The position numbers and the translations under genes were made by a program. From NCBI GenBank assembly GCA_030453435.1, contig JAKDKI010000142.1, positions 1 to 6,167 on the forward strand: 6,167 nucleotides of DNA, in the 5' to 3' direction. Source of the stretch: Kocuria sp. (GTDB lineage: Bacteria > Actinomycetota > Actinomycetes > Actinomycetales > Micrococcaceae). The notes beneath the pieces were generated by a model that saw only the letters and a list, made by a program, of their open reading frames with translations, did no database searches and was not told the DNA's origin. Below, in pieces: positions 5,715 through 6,167 of this stretch (position 1 is the stretch's first letter; the number at the start of each line of letters is the position of its first letter).

Positions 5715-5924
5715 TTACTGGCCGCCCTTCTGGACGAAGCCCTTCACGAAGGCCTCTGCGTTGGTCTCGAGCACGCCGTCGATTTCGGCGAGTAGGTCAT
5801 CGGTGCCCTGGGTGTCGCGTTGGGCCTGACCCGCGCCCTGCGAAGGTGCCGGGGTGCCGTTGTCGGGCAGGTCGGTTTCTTCCTCGCGGCGCTGGCCCGA
5901 GCCGAAAATGCGTTCCTGTGCCAT
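5715..5924 (-). CDS. pup: Pup, prokaryotic ubiquitin-like protein
   Basis: Pup is the small, mostly disordered tag that PafA attaches through its C-terminal side chain to target lysines. The 69-residue product is close to the family's usual 60-70. The N-terminal 40 residues are polar and low in complexity, with no predicted fold. The conserved part starts at about residue 42 (DDLLAEIDGVLETNAEAFV), the amphipathic segment that in mycobacteria forms a coiled coil with the ATPase Mpa. The end is VQKGGQ, so the terminal residue is Gln69 and must be deamidated by Dop before ligation. The only lysines are K61 and K66. The ATG start has a good AGGAG site 6 nt upstream. The gene lies between dop and pafA, with only 4 nt to pafA; no proteasome subunit gene intervenes. 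Confidence 0.98.
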   Translation of the reverse strand: MAQERIFGSGQRREEETDLPDNGTPAPSQGAGQAQRDTQGTDDLLAEIDGVLETNAEAFVKGFVQKGGQ

Positions 5925-5930
5925 GTGTGT

Positions 5931-5935
5931 CTCCT
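5931..5935 (-). promoter_or_regulatory. Ribosome binding site of pup
   Basis: AGGAG, 6 nt before the pup ATG, is the strongest Shine-Dalgarno sequence in the window. It fixes the pup start and fits a need for much more Pup than ligase: pafA downstream has no comparable site. Confidence 0.75.
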
Positions 5936-5964
5936 GATCTCTCAGCGGTTCAAATCTCGGGTGC

Positions 5965-6167
5965 TCAGTTCACGCCGGTTCCGGTCACCGTGCCGGGGCG
6001 TTCTTCGGCCACTCGGTGCACCCACTGTTCAACGTCCGTGGCCTCGAACCATTCCCCCGCGGTCTCGCGGGTCAGGTCCAGGGGTTCGGGCATGCCGATG
6101 CGTGCGCCCCTGCGGATCCCGGGGAATTCCACGTTCACGCTGTCCCAGCCCACGCTCACCATCGCGG
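5965..6167 (-). CDS. dop: Dop, Pup deamidase/depupylase (C-terminal fragment, truncated by window edge)
   Basis: Only the last 67 codons are visible; the frame runs off the right edge with no start codon, so the methionine near the edge is internal. Dop deamidates the C-terminal Gln of Pup to Glu and also cleaves Pup from pupylated lysines; it is a cytoplasmic relative of glutamine synthetase and of PafA. What is seen is a segment with VGWDSVNVEFPG followed by MPEPLDLTR. This matches the usual Dop C-terminal pattern as I recall it (a WDSV strand, then a P-L-x-x-T-R motif before a last helix). No catalytic residue lies in the visible part. The gene ends in TGA 40 nt before pup, the standard dop-pup arrangement, which supports the call more strongly than the short sequence alone. 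The tail after the helix (GTVTGTGVN) looks unconserved. Confidence 0.87.
   Translation of the reverse strand, partial: AMVSVGWDSVNVEFPGIRRGARIGMPEPLDLTRETAGEWFEATDVEQWVHRVAEERPGTVTGTGVN

Noticed and set aside
6160..6162. ATG near the right edge as the start of a small 65-aa gene
   Set aside because: The frame continues open to the window edge and the sequence fits the C-terminus of Dop, so this is an internal methionine.

Overview
The window is a GC-rich stretch of actinobacterial chromosome, most likely from Micrococcales and probably Micrococcaceae. That placement rests on the gene order, on a PafA that starts MDRRIYGIETEFG, on a natural PafB-PafC fusion and on the TatA sequence; the genus cannot be fixed from sequence alone. 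Every gene I can support lies on the minus strand, so transcription runs from the right edge to the left edge.

In transcription order the layout is: the last 67 codons of dop (Pup deamidase/depupylase, cut by the right edge); pup (69 aa, ending GGQ); pafA (Pup ligase, 472 aa, 4 nt after pup); a 108-nt spacer with a hairpin and a weak -10-like box; a secreted FKBP-family lipoprotein with two FKBP-like domains; a cytoplasmic FKBP prolyl isomerase whose stop codon abuts the next start codon; pafBC (706 aa, fused DNA-damage transcription activator with two WYL domains); a 126-aa single-pass membrane protein that I do not recognise, preceded by a TATACT box placed for leaderless transcription; and tatA (twin-arginine translocase), cut by the left edge.

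Dop converts the C-terminal glutamine of Pup to glutamate, PafA joins it to lysines of target proteins, and Dop can remove it again. PafBC is the actinobacterial LexA-independent DNA-damage regulator that sits beside this pathway. No 20S proteasome genes (prcB, prcA) lie between pup and pafA, so the order dop-pup-pafA resembles Corynebacterium, where pupylation works without a 20S core. Whether prcBA exist elsewhere cannot be seen here.

This is a recognisable, conserved locus rather than an unknown system. The points worth a second look are the lack of local proteasome genes, a glycine-rich insertion in PafA, a degenerate FKBP domain in the lipoprotein, the unidentified membrane protein with its own possible promoter, and two FKBP genes whose ribosome-binding sites argue for non-ATG starts. 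No intergenic gap exceeds about 110 bases. I saw no RNA genes, mobile elements or CRISPR arrays.
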